From Fusobacterium ulcerans (GTDB lineage: Bacteria; Fusobacteriota; Fusobacteriia; Fusobacteriales; Fusobacteriaceae): a stretch of DNA of 64,000 nt. The stretch is taken from assembly GCF_003019675.1 (NCBI RefSeq), contig NZ_CP028105.1, forward strand, positions 3,240,282 to 3,304,281, written 5' to 3'. The translations under genes were made by a program, and so were the position numbers. This document shows, one piece after another, positions 16,943 through 26,334 of the stretch (position 1 is its first letter; each line of letters starts with the position of its first letter). Below the pieces are notes generated by a model, which searched no databases, was not told the origin of the DNA, and saw only the letters and a program-made list of their open reading frames with translations.

Positions 16943-17932
16943 ATGGAAAAAAATTCCACTTTTCTTAAACACAAAAAAATAATATTGATAGATAAGACAA
17001 ATTTCGAGTCTTCTATAGCTCTTATCTTGAGAGAACCAGATATAGATTATTTGATATTCTTAATTTTCAGAAATAATATTGAAGAAAATCTTGAACTCCT
17101 TAAAGAGCTTAAAAGATACTTTTTTAATCCTTCTAAAAGTGAATATCTATCTAATACAATAATTTTTACTGAAAGAGAATATCTAGCTAATGATATGGGT
17201 GTCAAAGCTGTGCTTACAGCTAAGGATATCCAGAATTTTGATATTGCCTCTTTAAATTCAGTGTATGAAAAATATAATTTTTCAGAAAAAACACTGGAAA
17301 ATTTCCTTGTGGAAAATTCAGCAGAATTTTCATATAAGATAGATATTTATGATGAACATGATCCCTGGATTACTTCTATTAATGGTATAGGGCTTCTTTT
17401 TATCAGTGATACTACATATGACAAAATTATGTGCAATTATCATAAAGTAAAGAATCTTTATCCTGATGTTACTATTGTTACATTCAAAGGAAAAGATGAC
17501 AGTAAACCTCTTGGCCTCCTTAAATTGATTGGAGCTGATGCTCATATCACTTTGGGGATTACCAGTACAAAACATATTGAATATACTAAACGGATTGATG
17601 CTTTGGTATATAATAGAAGTCCTTATTCTGAAAGTAATCTTAAAAAATTTGTGATGGAAATATTAAGAGAGAAAAATTTTAAAAATAATTTATTCTATTT
17701 TAGAGATTTTCTTGGAATACCTGAAAAAAATTTCGATGCTGATCTGTTTTATGATGAAGAGGAAGAAATGAATAAAAAGGAAGAAAAGTATTTTAGATTA
17801 AAAGTAATTACTGCAAATAAGGAAGATAATCAAAAAACTTATATAGAAAAAGACTGTATATATTTATGCAGAGAAAAAGAAAAAAATAAAAATGAAATAT
17901 ATCATTTTGAAAGAATTGATAAAATAGATTAG
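16943..17932 (+). CDS. Uncharacterised protein, 329 residues
   Basis: I do not recognise this protein. It starts with a charged N-terminus and has alternating strands and helices (for example 'IDYLIFLIFRNN', 'VTIVTFKGKDD', 'DALVYNRSPYSES'), suggesting a cytosolic alpha/beta fold with a response-regulator-like or Rossmann-like core, and ends in a Lys/Glu-rich tail (from residue 270). There is no signal peptide, membrane helix or clear catalytic motif. SD GAGGTCAC precedes the ATG, and a strong terminator follows the stop, so it is a single-gene unit. Confidence 0.6.
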   Translation: MEKNSTFLKHKKIILIDKTNFESSIALILREPDIDYLIFLIFRNNIEENLELLKELKRYFFNPSKSEYLSNTIIFTEREYLANDMGVKAVLTAKDIQNFDIASLNSVYEKYNFSEKTLENFLVENSAEFSYKIDIYDEHDPWITSINGIGLLFISDTTYDKIMCNYHKVKNLYPDVTIVTFKGKDDSKPLGLLKLIGADAHITLGITSTKHIEYTKRIDALVYNRSPYSESNLKKFVMEILREKNFKNNLFYFRDFLGIPEKNFDADLFYDEEEEMNKKEEKYFRLKVITANKEDNQKTYIEKDCIYLCREKEKNKNEIYHFERIDKID

Positions 17933-17945
17933 TCTTGTATGTTAA

Positions 17946-17977
17946 AAATCCTCCTAGTTCTTAGGAGGATTTTTTTA
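17946..17977 (+). terminator. Terminator of the unknown 16943-17932 gene
   Basis: AAATCCTCCTA (17946-17956) pairs with TAGGAGGATTT (17962-17972), followed by a T-run. Confidence 0.85.
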
Positions 17978-18082
17978 TAAAACATCTTGGGGAAAGATTT
18001 TATATGTTTAATATATCATCTTTTTGTGACAGTTGTGTGTCGAAAATCCTTCATATTTTTATTTTATGAAATTTTTTTATCA

Positions 18083-18127
18083 CAAAAAAACAACTCCTTA
18101 TTTTTAATTCCACAAGAAGTTGTTTTT
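18083..18127 (-). terminator. Terminator at the end of the cobalamin operon
   Basis: AAAAACAACT (18086-18095) pairs with AGTTGTTTTT (18118-18127), with a T-run on the minus strand directly after the cbiJ stop. Confidence 0.75.
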
Positions 18128-18130
18128 AAT

Positions 18131-18877
18131 TTATAATTTTATATTTTTTATTAATTCATCTATATTGTTGTAACAGTTAGGATATTGAATTTTAGGCTTA
18201 TCTAAAAGTATTACTTCTATTCCTTTTTCATTACAGGCATCTATTTTTTCCTTTTCTCCCCCTGTATCTCCACCTTTTTTAGTCACTAAATATTTTATAT
18301 TCAGCTGTTCTATCATGGCTTTATTCATATTCAAAGAGAAAGGTCCCTGCATAGCTATTATATTCTTTGGAAGTATTCCGTTATCTTCACATTTTTTTAC
18401 CATATCCCATTTAGGAAGTATTCTAAAGTAGAATTTTTTCAATTCCTTCACTTCAGCAAAATGCTCTATATTGTTGCTTCCTAATGTTACCAGAATATTT
18501 CCTTCCAGCCCATCACAATATTTTACCAGATCATCTATATTTTCAAACTCACTAAATCTGTCAGGAATAATATGTATCTCTTCCCTCTCAAATCTATAGT
18601 AAGGAATGGAAAATTCTTCAGCAGCCCTCATAGCATTTTTAGATACTTCAAAGGCATAAGGATGGCTCATATCTACAATTATATCAATAGAATTTTTTTC
18701 TATAAACACTCTCATAGTTTCTAAAGGAAGCTTTTCAGATATCACTTTCACAGGAAGTCCTTCTAAAAGTTTTCCTCCATATTCAGTAGCTGTTGAAACA
18801 ATGATATTTTTATCAGCAGATGCAAATTTTTCTAAGAAATCTCTTGAATCCTTTGTCCCGCCAATAACCCAGATCAT
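18131..18877 (-). CDS. cbiJ: Precorrin-6A (cobalt-precorrin-6A) reductase
   Basis: 248 residues. The start 'MIWVIGGTKDSRDFLEKF', the middle 'DIIVDMSHPYAFEVSKNA', 'VTLGSNNIEHF' and 'KYLVTKKGGDTGGEKEKIDA' are typical of CbiJ/CobK, which reduces the corrin macrocycle with NADPH. It is the last gene of the cobalamin operon, overlapping cbiH by four bases (ATGA). A terminator follows. Confidence 0.92.
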   Translation of the reverse strand: MIWVIGGTKDSRDFLEKFASADKNIIVSTATEYGGKLLEGLPVKVISEKLPLETMRVFIEKNSIDIIVDMSHPYAFEVSKNAMRAAEEFSIPYYRFEREEIHIIPDRFSEFENIDDLVKYCDGLEGNILVTLGSNNIEHFAEVKELKKFYFRILPKWDMVKKCEDNGILPKNIIAMQGPFSLNMNKAMIEQLNIKYLVTKKGGDTGGEKEKIDACNEKGIEVILLDKPKIQYPNCYNNIDELIKNIKL

Positions 18878-19608
18878 AACTTATATCCTCTAGGTGTAAT
18901 CATTTTATTGTCCTTTACATAAGACTTTGAATTTCCTATTATAACCACTGTAAACATATCTATTTCATGGTCTAGGAAATGCTCAAGGTCAGTCAAAGTA
19001 TAGTTCTGATCCTCTCTTCCCACATGTCTTAACAATGCTACTGGAGTAGTTGGAGCTTTATGTCTCATCATTATTTCTCTTGCTTCTACAATTTGTGTAG
19101 TTCTTCCATTACTTTTTGGATTGTATAGAGAGATTACAAAATCTCCCTCACTTGCTTTGTCTATTCTCTTAGTAATTACATCCCAGTCAGTTAAAAGGTC
19201 ACTCAAACTAATAACAGCCTGATCGTGCATTATAGGAGCTCCTACAAGGGCTGCTCCTGCTACTGATGCAGTTATTCCTGGTATTACTTCTACTTCTATT
19301 CCACTGTCAGCTGCTACTTCTATCATGATTCCTGCCATTCCATATATTCCAGCATCTCCGCTGCTGATTAATGCAACAGTTTTTCCTTCTTTTGCCAGTT
19401 CAAGAACTTTTTCACATCTGTCTATCTCTTTTTTCATTCCAGATACATAAAATTCTTTCTCTTTAAATTCATCTCTTACTAAATCCACATAAGTTGTATA
19501 TCCTGCAATTATATCAACATTTTTAAGAATGTTGTAGGCTCTTACACTGATATCCTCCATATTTCCAGGACCTATTCCCACTACATATATTTTTCCTTTA
19601 TTCATCAT
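18874..19608 (-). CDS. cbiH: Cobalt-precorrin-3B C17-methyltransferase
   Basis: About 244 residues of SAM-dependent tetrapyrrole methylase type, with 'KIYVVGIGPGNMEDIS' at the start, 'ALISSGDAGIYGMAG', 'VIPGITASVAGAALVGAP' and 'VISLYNPKSNGRT', the last specific for CbiH/CobJ (ring contraction). The longest frame starts at 19623, but the SD GAGGAG lies within its first codons, so the ATG at 19608 inside the end of cbiG is the better start. Its neighbours cbiG and cbiJ are pathway partners. Confidence 0.92.
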   Translation of the reverse strand: MMNKGKIYVVGIGPGNMEDISVRAYNILKNVDIIAGYTTYVDLVRDEFKEKEFYVSGMKKEIDRCEKVLELAKEGKTVALISSGDAGIYGMAGIMIEVAADSGIEVEVIPGITASVAGAALVGAPIMHDQAVISLSDLLTDWDVITKRIDKASEGDFVISLYNPKSNGRTTQIVEAREIMMRHKAPTTPVALLRHVGREDQNYTLTDLEHFLDHEIDMFTVVIIGNSKSYVKDNKMITPRGYKL

Positions 19609-20584
19609 TAAAACTCTCCTCATAAATAGATACTGTCATTCCATTATAAATAAATTTATTTTCAATAAATTTCCCTTTTCCATTTGAAGCTAAAAGTGCA
19701 CAAGGTTCAGATACACAAGATACCCCAATCTGTCTTTTTACAAATTCCGAGCCTTCAAATCTGTCTTCTACTTTCTTTATATCTTCTCTGGAAACTATGA
19801 CCAACTCTTTTTTCAATAATTTACTGCTTTCTATGATTCCAGCTTCATCAGCTTTCAAATCAACAGTAGCTATTTTCTTTATGCTTTTAATAGAAAGATT
19901 ATGAGCCTCCATAGCTTTTCTTATTCCTTCCATTATAATTTCTGTTTCTATCCCTCTTCTGCATCCTATACCTAGAATCAGATTTTTAGGATATATTCTT
20001 ACAGTCTCTATTTTTTCTCTATTAGAAACTACTATTATTCCCTCTTCATTTGCATCACTGTTAAATTTTACATTTTTAGGAAGAAGAATATTTACCTCTT
20101 TTCCATCAACTATAAGGGAAGTAACATTTTTTGCCTTTTCAAGACTTTCCAGTTCCCCCTGCATTTTTTGAGAAAGAGTGTCCACAGCTATCTTTCCTGT
20201 TACATCTGAACTGGTAGTAATTATAGGAAGAAGTCCAAGTTTTTCAGCAGCTTCATTAGCAAGGTCATTTGCTCCTCCTAAATGTCCAGAAAGAAGAGAG
20301 ATAATAAAATTCTCTCCTTCATCTGCAACTAATACTGCTGGGTCTATATCTTTACTTTTTATCAAAGAAGCTATTTTTCTTATAACAATCCCTGTAGCCA
20401 TAATAAATATATGTCCTTCATATTGGCTGAACTTTTCATTTAAAACACTTGTAAAGTCATCCATTTGGATAGTATCTTCTATCTGAAATTTTTTCAATGT
20501 AAAAACATCAGCTTTTAATATCTCTCCATATTTCTTTCCTAAATGACCTGCTCCTCTTGTAACAGTCCACACAGCCAGTTTCAT
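19598..20584 (-). CDS. cbiG: Cobalt-precorrin-5A hydrolase
   Basis: 328 residues. The N-terminal domain has 'HIFIMATGIVIRKIA' and 'DPAVLVADEGENFIISLLSGHLGGANDLA', and the C-terminal domain 'LILGIGCRRGIETE' with 'SIKKIATVDLKADEAGI', both diagnostic of CbiG. The enzyme opens the lactone and releases acetaldehyde in the anaerobic pathway. It lies one base after the cbiF stop and overlaps the cbiH start. Confidence 0.94.
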   Translation of the reverse strand: MKLAVWTVTRGAGHLGKKYGEILKADVFTLKKFQIEDTIQMDDFTSVLNEKFSQYEGHIFIMATGIVIRKIASLIKSKDIDPAVLVADEGENFIISLLSGHLGGANDLANEAAEKLGLLPIITTSSDVTGKIAVDTLSQKMQGELESLEKAKNVTSLIVDGKEVNILLPKNVKFNSDANEEGIIVVSNREKIETVRIYPKNLILGIGCRRGIETEIIMEGIRKAMEAHNLSIKSIKKIATVDLKADEAGIIESSKLLKKELVIVSREDIKKVEDRFEGSEFVKRQIGVSCVSEPCALLASNGKGKFIENKFIYNGMTVSIYEESFNDE

Positions 20585-20585
20585 T

Positions 20586-21344
20586 TTACTCTATCCCTTT
20601 TCTGAATTCATGTGTGAAAGTTTTATCATATAGTTTAGATTTTTCATATTCATTTCCTAAGAAATCTCCAACTAATATTTGAGCTGTCTTAGATATTCCA
20701 GCTTCTTTCACAAGTTCCTCTATTGTTTCCAATGTTCCCATTACTACTTTTTGATCTTCCCAAGTAGCTCTTTGTACTACTGCAATAGGAGTAGTCATTG
20801 GATAAGAAGTAGCAAGTCTTTTTACTACATCTCCTATCATATGTACAGAAAGGAATATTGCCATAGATGCTCTGTGAGCTGCAAGACTTTCCAATGATTC
20901 TTTTTCTGGAACTGGTGTTCTTCCTTCTAATCTTGTACAGATTACTGTCTGTGATACAGATGGAAGTGTAAATTCTTTTTTTACTGCTGCTGCTGAAGCA
21001 AGGAATGAGCTTACTCCTGGAATAACTTCATATTCTATTCCATTTTCATCTAAGACATCCATTTGCTCTCTATGTGCACCAAATATAGCAGGGTCTCCAG
21101 TATGGACTCTGGCAACTTTTTTCCCAGCTTTTATTCCTTTTACAGTTACATCCATAACTTCTTCCAATGTCATAGAAGCTGAGTTATATATCTCTGCTCT
21201 CTCTTTATGACATTCTATTACCTCTCTTGGTACTAAAGAACCAGCATATATAATAATATCCGCTTCTTTTACTATTCTTTGCCCTTTTATAGTTATTAGT
21301 TCAGGATCTCCAGGTCCTGCTCCTATGAAATAAACTTTTTCCAT
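20586..21344 (-). CDS. cbiF: Cobalt-precorrin-4 C11-methyltransferase
   Basis: 252 residues with the methylase motifs 'VYFIGAGPGDPELITIKG', 'ADIIIYAGSLVP', 'RVHTGDPAIFGAHREQMD' and 'VIPGVSSFLASAAA', which together mark CbiF/CobM. It overlaps the upstream cbiL by 22 bases. SD GGAGGAATTG is within the end of cbiL. Confidence 0.94.
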   Translation of the reverse strand: MEKVYFIGAGPGDPELITIKGQRIVKEADIIIYAGSLVPREVIECHKERAEIYNSASMTLEEVMDVTVKGIKAGKKVARVHTGDPAIFGAHREQMDVLDENGIEYEVIPGVSSFLASAAAVKKEFTLPSVSQTVICTRLEGRTPVPEKESLESLAAHRASMAIFLSVHMIGDVVKRLATSYPMTTPIAVVQRATWEDQKVVMGTLETIEELVKEAGISKTAQILVGDFLGNEYEKSKLYDKTFTHEFRKGIE

Positions 21345-22045
21345 TGTTCAATTCCTCCTTTTTTTAATAACATTGTAGAGAAATAATGAATATCATCTTT
21401 TTCCAAATGAGAAATATCAAAATATACTTCCTGATTTTCTTTTCCACAGTTAGAAACCAGTATTACATTTTCCATATTTCCTGTTTTTTCCAAAGCAGCT
21501 TTTAATCTGTCAAAGTTTCTGCTGACTTTCATAAATACAAGGTTATCGCTTCCTTCTATCTCTTTTTCTATATCAGTAGTTTCACTCAGACCGATTATTT
21601 TCAATGACTCATCTCCCATTACTATTGGCAGATTAAATCTTGAAGAGATATCAGCAAATGAAGAGATTCCTGGAATAGTTTCCACTTCATATTTTTTATC
21701 AAGATGCTCTAATATATATACATAAGTACTGTATGTCATAGTATCTCCTATAGTAAGGAATCCTACATTTTTACCTTCATCAAGTAATTTTTCTACAACT
21801 CTTGTATTAGCTTTTCTTCCCTCTACTCTGTCTAAAGGATTTTTCAGCATTGGAAATTCCATAAATACAAGTTCTACATCCTCTTTCAAATATTCTTTAG
21901 CTATTGTATAAGCTGTACTCCCCATATCTTTTTTTGCTTCTGGTAATATTACTACATCTAATTTCTTTAACGTCTTTATTGCTTTTAATGTGATTTGGTC
22001 AGGGTCTCCTACTCCCACTCCAATCCCATAAAATTTGTTATCCAT
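21323..22045 (-). CDS. cbiL: Cobalt-factor II (precorrin-2) C20-methyltransferase
   Basis: 240 residues: 'FYGIGVGVGDPDQITLKAI', 'VVILPEAKKDMGSTAYTIA', 'GFLTIGDTMTYSTYVYILE' and 'VETIPGISSFADIS' are CbiL/CobI features; the enzyme is the first methyltransferase after the siroheme branch point. It overlaps cbiT by eight bases, with SD GGAGGAAATTG before the ATG. Confidence 0.94.
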   Translation of the reverse strand: MDNKFYGIGVGVGDPDQITLKAIKTLKKLDVVILPEAKKDMGSTAYTIAKEYLKEDVELVFMEFPMLKNPLDRVEGRKANTRVVEKLLDEGKNVGFLTIGDTMTYSTYVYILEHLDKKYEVETIPGISSFADISSRFNLPIVMGDESLKIIGLSETTDIEKEIEGSDNLVFMKVSRNFDRLKAALEKTGNMENVILVSNCGKENQEVYFDISHLEKDDIHYFSTMLLKKGGIEQWKKFIS

Positions 22046-22616
22046 TTACAATTTCCTCCTTCACAGCTGTTATTATATAGATCGGATTTTCTCCATACAT
22101 CATAGTATATGGACCGACTTTCTTTCCTCTTGATACTGACATATTTACAACTTCTATATTATTAAAACCTTTTTCTTTCAATATAGTCATAGCACTATTT
22201 AGTGTTTCAAGTGTTATTGCATTTATAACCAATCTCGAATCAGGTTTAGAATACTTTATAAAATGTTCCACTATCTCTTTCATTCCACCTGTAGAACCTC
22301 CTATGAACATTCTGTCATAGTGTGTCTCTGGAATATCCTGTGGTGCTCTTCCATGTATAAGATAATAATTTTCCAAGTTAAATTTCTTTATATTTTCTCT
22401 TATTACTTCAAGCCCTTTTTCTTCCTTTTCTATACCTATTACTTTACCATCTTTTAAATATGTAGCGGCTTCTATTCCAATAGTTCCTGTTCCAGCTCCC
22501 ACATCTATCAATACAGAATCTTCTTTTAATCTAAGTTTAGCAATTGATACTGCTCTCACTTCCTGTTTAGTCATTGGAAGTTCTCCATGTACAAATTCAT
22601 CATCATAGATGTGCAT
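22038..22616 (-). CDS. cbiT: Cobalt-precorrin-6B C15-methyltransferase (decarboxylating)
   Basis: 192 residues of a Rossmann-type methyltransferase: 'HGELPMTKQEVRAVSIAKL' and the SAM loop 'DVGAGTGTIGIEAA', then 'RMFIGGSTGGMKEIVEHF'. These mark CbiT, which methylates C15 and decarboxylates the C12 side chain. It overlaps cbiE by 14 bases; in many organisms the two are fused as CobL, which fits the order here. Confidence 0.94.
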   Translation of the reverse strand: MHIYDDEFVHGELPMTKQEVRAVSIAKLRLKEDSVLIDVGAGTGTIGIEAATYLKDGKVIGIEKEEKGLEVIRENIKKFNLENYYLIHGRAPQDIPETHYDRMFIGGSTGGMKEIVEHFIKYSKPDSRLVINAITLETLNSAMTILKEKGFNNIEVVNMSVSRGKKVGPYTMMYGENPIYIITAVKEEIVNG

Positions 22617-23247
22617 AATTTTCTCCTTTTTTCAATATTACAATATTCATCTTAAATTCTCTGTTCAATTCTTCAAATTTTTCTATATTTACTCTTGTTA
22701 TTATTTCATCAGGATAAGAAAGTCTTTCACCCACTATTATTTCTACCCCTCTTATTCCAGAGTTGTAGACATTTTTTCCAATAGTATAAGGAGTATTTTT
22801 TTCATCTGTAAGGAGAACTACTCCATCTTTTTCATCTATTGCCTTTACATAATCAAAATCTCTTCCGTGAGCACTTGCCAGAATAAAATTCTGCCAGCAC
22901 TCTCCTATTTTTGAAAACATATATTGATAAGAGGAAATTCCAGGAATCACTTCCAGTTCTTCAGTTGAAAAATATTTCTTCAAAAATGGAAGAAGGCTGT
23001 AAAATCCAGTATCTCCTGATACAACTACTGTTATTTTCTTTTCTCTGTTATCTTTTATATAATCAATCAACTCCAGAAGTTTTCCTAAAGTATATTTCTC
23101 ACAATTTTCTGGTAAAAGTACACCTATTTCTTCCAGCTGTCTTTTTCCTCCAATGGCGATTTCACACTCTTTTATAGCTCTCACTCCAGCTCCAGTAAGA
23201 TAATCTAAATTTCCTGGTCCTAGTCCAACTACTCTTATCTTATTCAG
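22603..23247 (-). CDS. cbiE: Cobalt-precorrin-7 C5-methyltransferase, probable CTG start
   Basis: The conserved CbiE N-terminus (I-R-V-V-G-L-G-P-G-N-L-D-Y-L-T) is encoded from 23238 on, but no ATG, GTG or TTG precedes it before a stop at 23250. The first usual start codon, GTG 23184, would delete the SAM-binding GLGPG motif. CTG at 23247 overlaps the cbiD stop and has AGGTGAGG just upstream, so I place the start there (214 residues); ATA at 23238 is an alternative. The remaining motifs 'VVSGDTGFYSLLPFL' and 'EVIPGISSYQYM' are normal. Confidence 0.85.
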   Translation of the reverse strand: MNKIRVVGLGPGNLDYLTGAGVRAIKECEIAIGGKRQLEEIGVLLPENCEKYTLGKLLELIDYIKDNREKKITVVVSGDTGFYSLLPFLKKYFSTEELEVIPGISSYQYMFSKIGECWQNFILASAHGRDFDYVKAIDEKDGVVLLTDEKNTPYTIGKNVYNSGIRGVEIIVGERLSYPDEIITRVNIEKFEELNREFKMNIVILKKGENYAHL

Positions 23248-24361
23248 CTACCTCACCTGCCAATTCATAGAATCCATCACTATATCCCAATGTATCTCCT
23301 TTGAATGAGAATATCAAAGCTTCACATCTTAAATCATCTGCTCTGCTGTATTCCATAACTTTTTTCTTTACTTTTTCTGCTATTACTGTGAAAAGCTCTC
23401 TTTTCTCTACATAGTCGCAAGCTTCTTCCACTGTATTAGCTTCCAGTATTTTTCTTATATTTTCATAGCTTTCTCCAACAAGAAAAGCATTTGCTCCCAT
23501 TATTTCCATTCTTGCATCTGCTACTCTGCTGTGAGTATTAAATATTCCTCCAGCTATTTTTACAGCTTTTCCTATATGTCCTAGGAGTATTATTCTTTTG
23601 AACCCAAGCTTAACAGCAGAATCTACCATAAATCCCACAAAGTTGCTTATAACAATCATCTGTTCTAAGTCTAATCCCAGTCTTTCACAATAGTTTTTCC
23701 CATAATTTCCAAAGGCAAAAACTACCCAGTCTCTGTCTTTATCCATTCTTAATACTTTCAATTCAGCATACATTGAATCTTTCAAAGCTTCTTCACTCAT
23801 AGGTTTTACTATTCCAGTAGACCCAAGTATAGATATTCCACCTTTTATTCCAAGTTTCGGATTAAAAGTTCTCAGGGATTTTGCTTTTCCCTCTGGAACA
23901 TATATAGTTACTACAGCTTTTATATCTTTATCTTCCAGCAGTTCATTTACTACTTCTGATATCATCTTTTTAGGTCCAGGATTTATTGCTGATTTTCCTA
24001 AGGGTACTTGTACCCCTTTTTTTGTTGCTACACCTACTCCTCTTCCACCTACCAAGACAAATTTATCAAAATAATGTCCCTTTTCTATTTGGGGAAGTTC
24101 TTTTACTAGCTCCACCTTTGCACATATTCTAATACCATTAGTTACATCTGGATCATCTCCAGCAAATTTTACTATGGCACAAGTTGCAAAATTATTTCTT
24201 ACTCTTAACTTAAACACAGGAATAGTCAAATCTACTCCATTAAGAGTAGTTATATCTATTTCAGAAGCTTCCTTTCCATAAAGAAGAGCTTCAAGTGCTG
24301 CTTTTGTTCCAGCTGCTGCACAAGTTCCAGTAGTATATCCGCTTCTTAATTCTTCTTCCAT
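23240..24361 (-). CDS. cbiD: Cobalt-precorrin-5B C1-methyltransferase
   Basis: 373 residues: 'LRSGYTTGTCAAAGTKAALEAL' at the start (CbiD signature), 'FVLVGGRGVGVATKKGVQVPLGKSAINPGPKKMI'-type glycine-rich region and 'ILLGHIGKAVKIAGGIFNTHS' follow. The gene begins one base inside the end of cbiC (TAATG), which suggests translational coupling, and its end overlaps the start of cbiE. Confidence 0.95.
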   Translation of the reverse strand: MEEELRSGYTTGTCAAAGTKAALEALLYGKEASEIDITTLNGVDLTIPVFKLRVRNNFATCAIVKFAGDDPDVTNGIRICAKVELVKELPQIEKGHYFDKFVLVGGRGVGVATKKGVQVPLGKSAINPGPKKMISEVVNELLEDKDIKAVVTIYVPEGKAKSLRTFNPKLGIKGGISILGSTGIVKPMSEEALKDSMYAELKVLRMDKDRDWVVFAFGNYGKNYCERLGLDLEQMIVISNFVGFMVDSAVKLGFKRIILLGHIGKAVKIAGGIFNTHSRVADARMEIMGANAFLVGESYENIRKILEANTVEEACDYVEKRELFTVIAEKVKKKVMEYSRADDLRCEALIFSFKGDTLGYSDGFYELAGEVAE

Positions 24362-25008
24362 TAGAATCCCTCTCTTTGATACATCTGATAAAGTATACCA
24401 TGAAGAATAGAAACTGCTACTGTACTTCCTCCTTTTCTTCCATTTATCGTTATATATGGAACTCCTAATGATTTAAAAGCCTCTTTTGACTCAGCAGCTC
24501 CGACAAATCCTACAGGAACTCCAACTACAAGAGCAGGTTTTTCTATTTCATTTCTTTCTATCATCTCTTTTAATTGATACAGAGCAGTAGGAGCATTCCC
24601 AATAAGGAATATTTTTGTAGAAGGATCTTTAGCTGCTTTTTCCATTCCTACTATTGATCTTGTAACTCCTCTCTCCTTTGCTTCTTTTGCTACTTCGCTG
24701 TCTGCTACAAGACAGTAAGCTTCGCAGTTGAATTTAGAGAGTACCATTTTACTTGCTCCATTAACTATCATATTTGTGTCGCAATATATTTTACACCCAT
24801 TTTTAAGAGCTTCTTTTCCACTGTTTATTGCATCATTCATAAATTCTATCAAGTCTGCATATTCAAAATCCGCAGTAGTATGTATTACTCTTTTTATAAC
24901 AGGAAGAGTTGTTTCATCAAATTTATTGATTTTATCTCCTAGTTCCTCTCCGATTATTTCAAAACTTCTTTTTTCTATATCTTGTGGTACTTTTATATAA
25001 GTATTCAT
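24361..25008 (-). CDS. cbiC: Cobalt-precorrin-8 methylmutase
   Basis: 215 residues. 'KRVIHTTADFEYADLI' holds the catalytic His near residue 44, followed by 'IYCDTNMIVNGASK', 'IFLIGNAPTALYQLKEMI' and 'LVVGVPVGFVGAAESKEAF', all characteristic of CbiC/CobH, which moves a methyl group from C11 to C12 to give cobyrinic acid. It lies directly after cbiA with no gap. Confidence 0.95.
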   Translation of the reverse strand: MNTYIKVPQDIEKRSFEIIGEELGDKINKFDETTLPVIKRVIHTTADFEYADLIEFMNDAINSGKEALKNGCKIYCDTNMIVNGASKMVLSKFNCEAYCLVADSEVAKEAKERGVTRSIVGMEKAAKDPSTKIFLIGNAPTALYQLKEMIERNEIEKPALVVGVPVGFVGAAESKEAFKSLGVPYITINGRKGGSTVAVSILHGILYQMYQREGF

Positions 25009-26334
25009 TTATTTACCTTCCTTTTCTAATATATCTTTCAACAGATCAAAGCTAGTAAAGAAATGGATATGAGGATATCCTCCTTTTAATCCCTTTTCTT
25101 CAAATATACAGTTCCACTCTCTTCCATCTTTTTTTACAGCAGTATATTTTCTTGTATCATTTCCTATCTCTTTTATCTTTGAGTAATGAAATTCATGTCC
25201 TCTTCCAATAGCTTTATTTTCTTTCAATAGATTTATATAGCCAAATCTTGAGATATCAAGTCTGTTTCCCATTTTTATACTGCAATCTATTAAATTGCAC
25301 ATTGGAAATTTCGCTCCATCTAATGTCTCTATCTCTTTAGATAAAAACATAAATCCTCCGCACTCACCGAATATCTTTCCATTGTTATGATAAAATTCTC
25401 TTACAGATTCTATCATGCTTCTATTTTCAGAAAGCTCCTTTGCAAAGTTTTCAGGATACCCTCCGCCAAAGTATATTACAACTGCATTTTCAGGTATCTT
25501 TTTATCAGCCATAGGGGAAAAATATTCTATCTCTGCTCCTAAATATTCTAATAATTCTATGTTGTCGTTATAGTAAAAACTAAAGCCTCTGTCCTTTGCT
25601 ATCCCTATTTTCAATCCTTTGTATCTGTCTTTTTCATTCTTAAAAGGATTTTTTACTGGTTCTATTTCTACTTTAGATGCTATTTCCAGCAAAGCATCTA
25701 CTTCTATTGTTTCTTTTAATACTTCAGCAAGAGATGATATCTTAGACTTTAGATCTCCAATTTCTTCTGCCTGTAATAGTCCCAAATGTCTGCTATCTAT
25801 ATGAAGAGTTTCATCTTTAGGTACATACCCCAGACATTTTACATCTGTGTACATCTCTATTGCTTCTTTAAATATATCATATGTTTTTTTACTTGAAACT
25901 TTATTTATAATAACACCAGCTATATTCACTCTTTTATCTAATAATTGATATCCAAGCACTTGAGCAGCTATACTTGTACTTTTTCCCACTCCATCTACTA
26001 CTAATATCACAGGAATTCCAAGAACTCTTGACAGATGTGCCGAGCTGTTGTTATCTAAAGAGTTATCTATTCCATCATAAAGCCCCATTACCCCTTCAAC
26101 TATTGAGATATCTTTTTGGTGGTTATAGAAACTATACTTTACACCCTCTTCTCCCATCATAAATAGATCCAGATTGTAGCTTTTATTTCCTGTTATAAAC
26201 TGATGAAATCCGGGATCTATATAGTCAGGTCCTGTCTTAAACGGCGATACATTTTCAAAAAGAGACATAAGTCCCATAGAAACTGTCGTTTTTCCTATCC
26301 CGCTGCTTATTCCTGCAAGCATAAAGGCTTTCAT
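25009..26334 (-). CDS. cbiA: Cobyrinic acid a,c-diamide synthase
   Basis: 441 residues. The N-terminal BioD-like domain has the P-loop 'GISSGIGKTTVSMGL' at residues 8-22 and 'FKTGPDYIDPGFHQ'; 'GVMGLYDGID' is typical of CbiA. The C-terminal class I glutamine amidotransferase domain has the catalytic Cys in 'IFGECGGFMFLS'. It amidates the a and c side chains using ATP and glutamine. It overlaps the cobD-like gene by four bases. Confidence 0.95.
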   Translation of the reverse strand: MKAFMLAGISSGIGKTTVSMGLMSLFENVSPFKTGPDYIDPGFHQFITGNKSYNLDLFMMGEEGVKYSFYNHQKDISIVEGVMGLYDGIDNSLDNNSSAHLSRVLGIPVILVVDGVGKSTSIAAQVLGYQLLDKRVNIAGVIINKVSSKKTYDIFKEAIEMYTDVKCLGYVPKDETLHIDSRHLGLLQAEEIGDLKSKISSLAEVLKETIEVDALLEIASKVEIEPVKNPFKNEKDRYKGLKIGIAKDRGFSFYYNDNIELLEYLGAEIEYFSPMADKKIPENAVVIYFGGGYPENFAKELSENRSMIESVREFYHNNGKIFGECGGFMFLSKEIETLDGAKFPMCNLIDCSIKMGNRLDISRFGYINLLKENKAIGRGHEFHYSKIKEIGNDTRKYTAVKKDGREWNCIFEEKGLKGGYPHIHFFTSFDLLKDILEKEGK

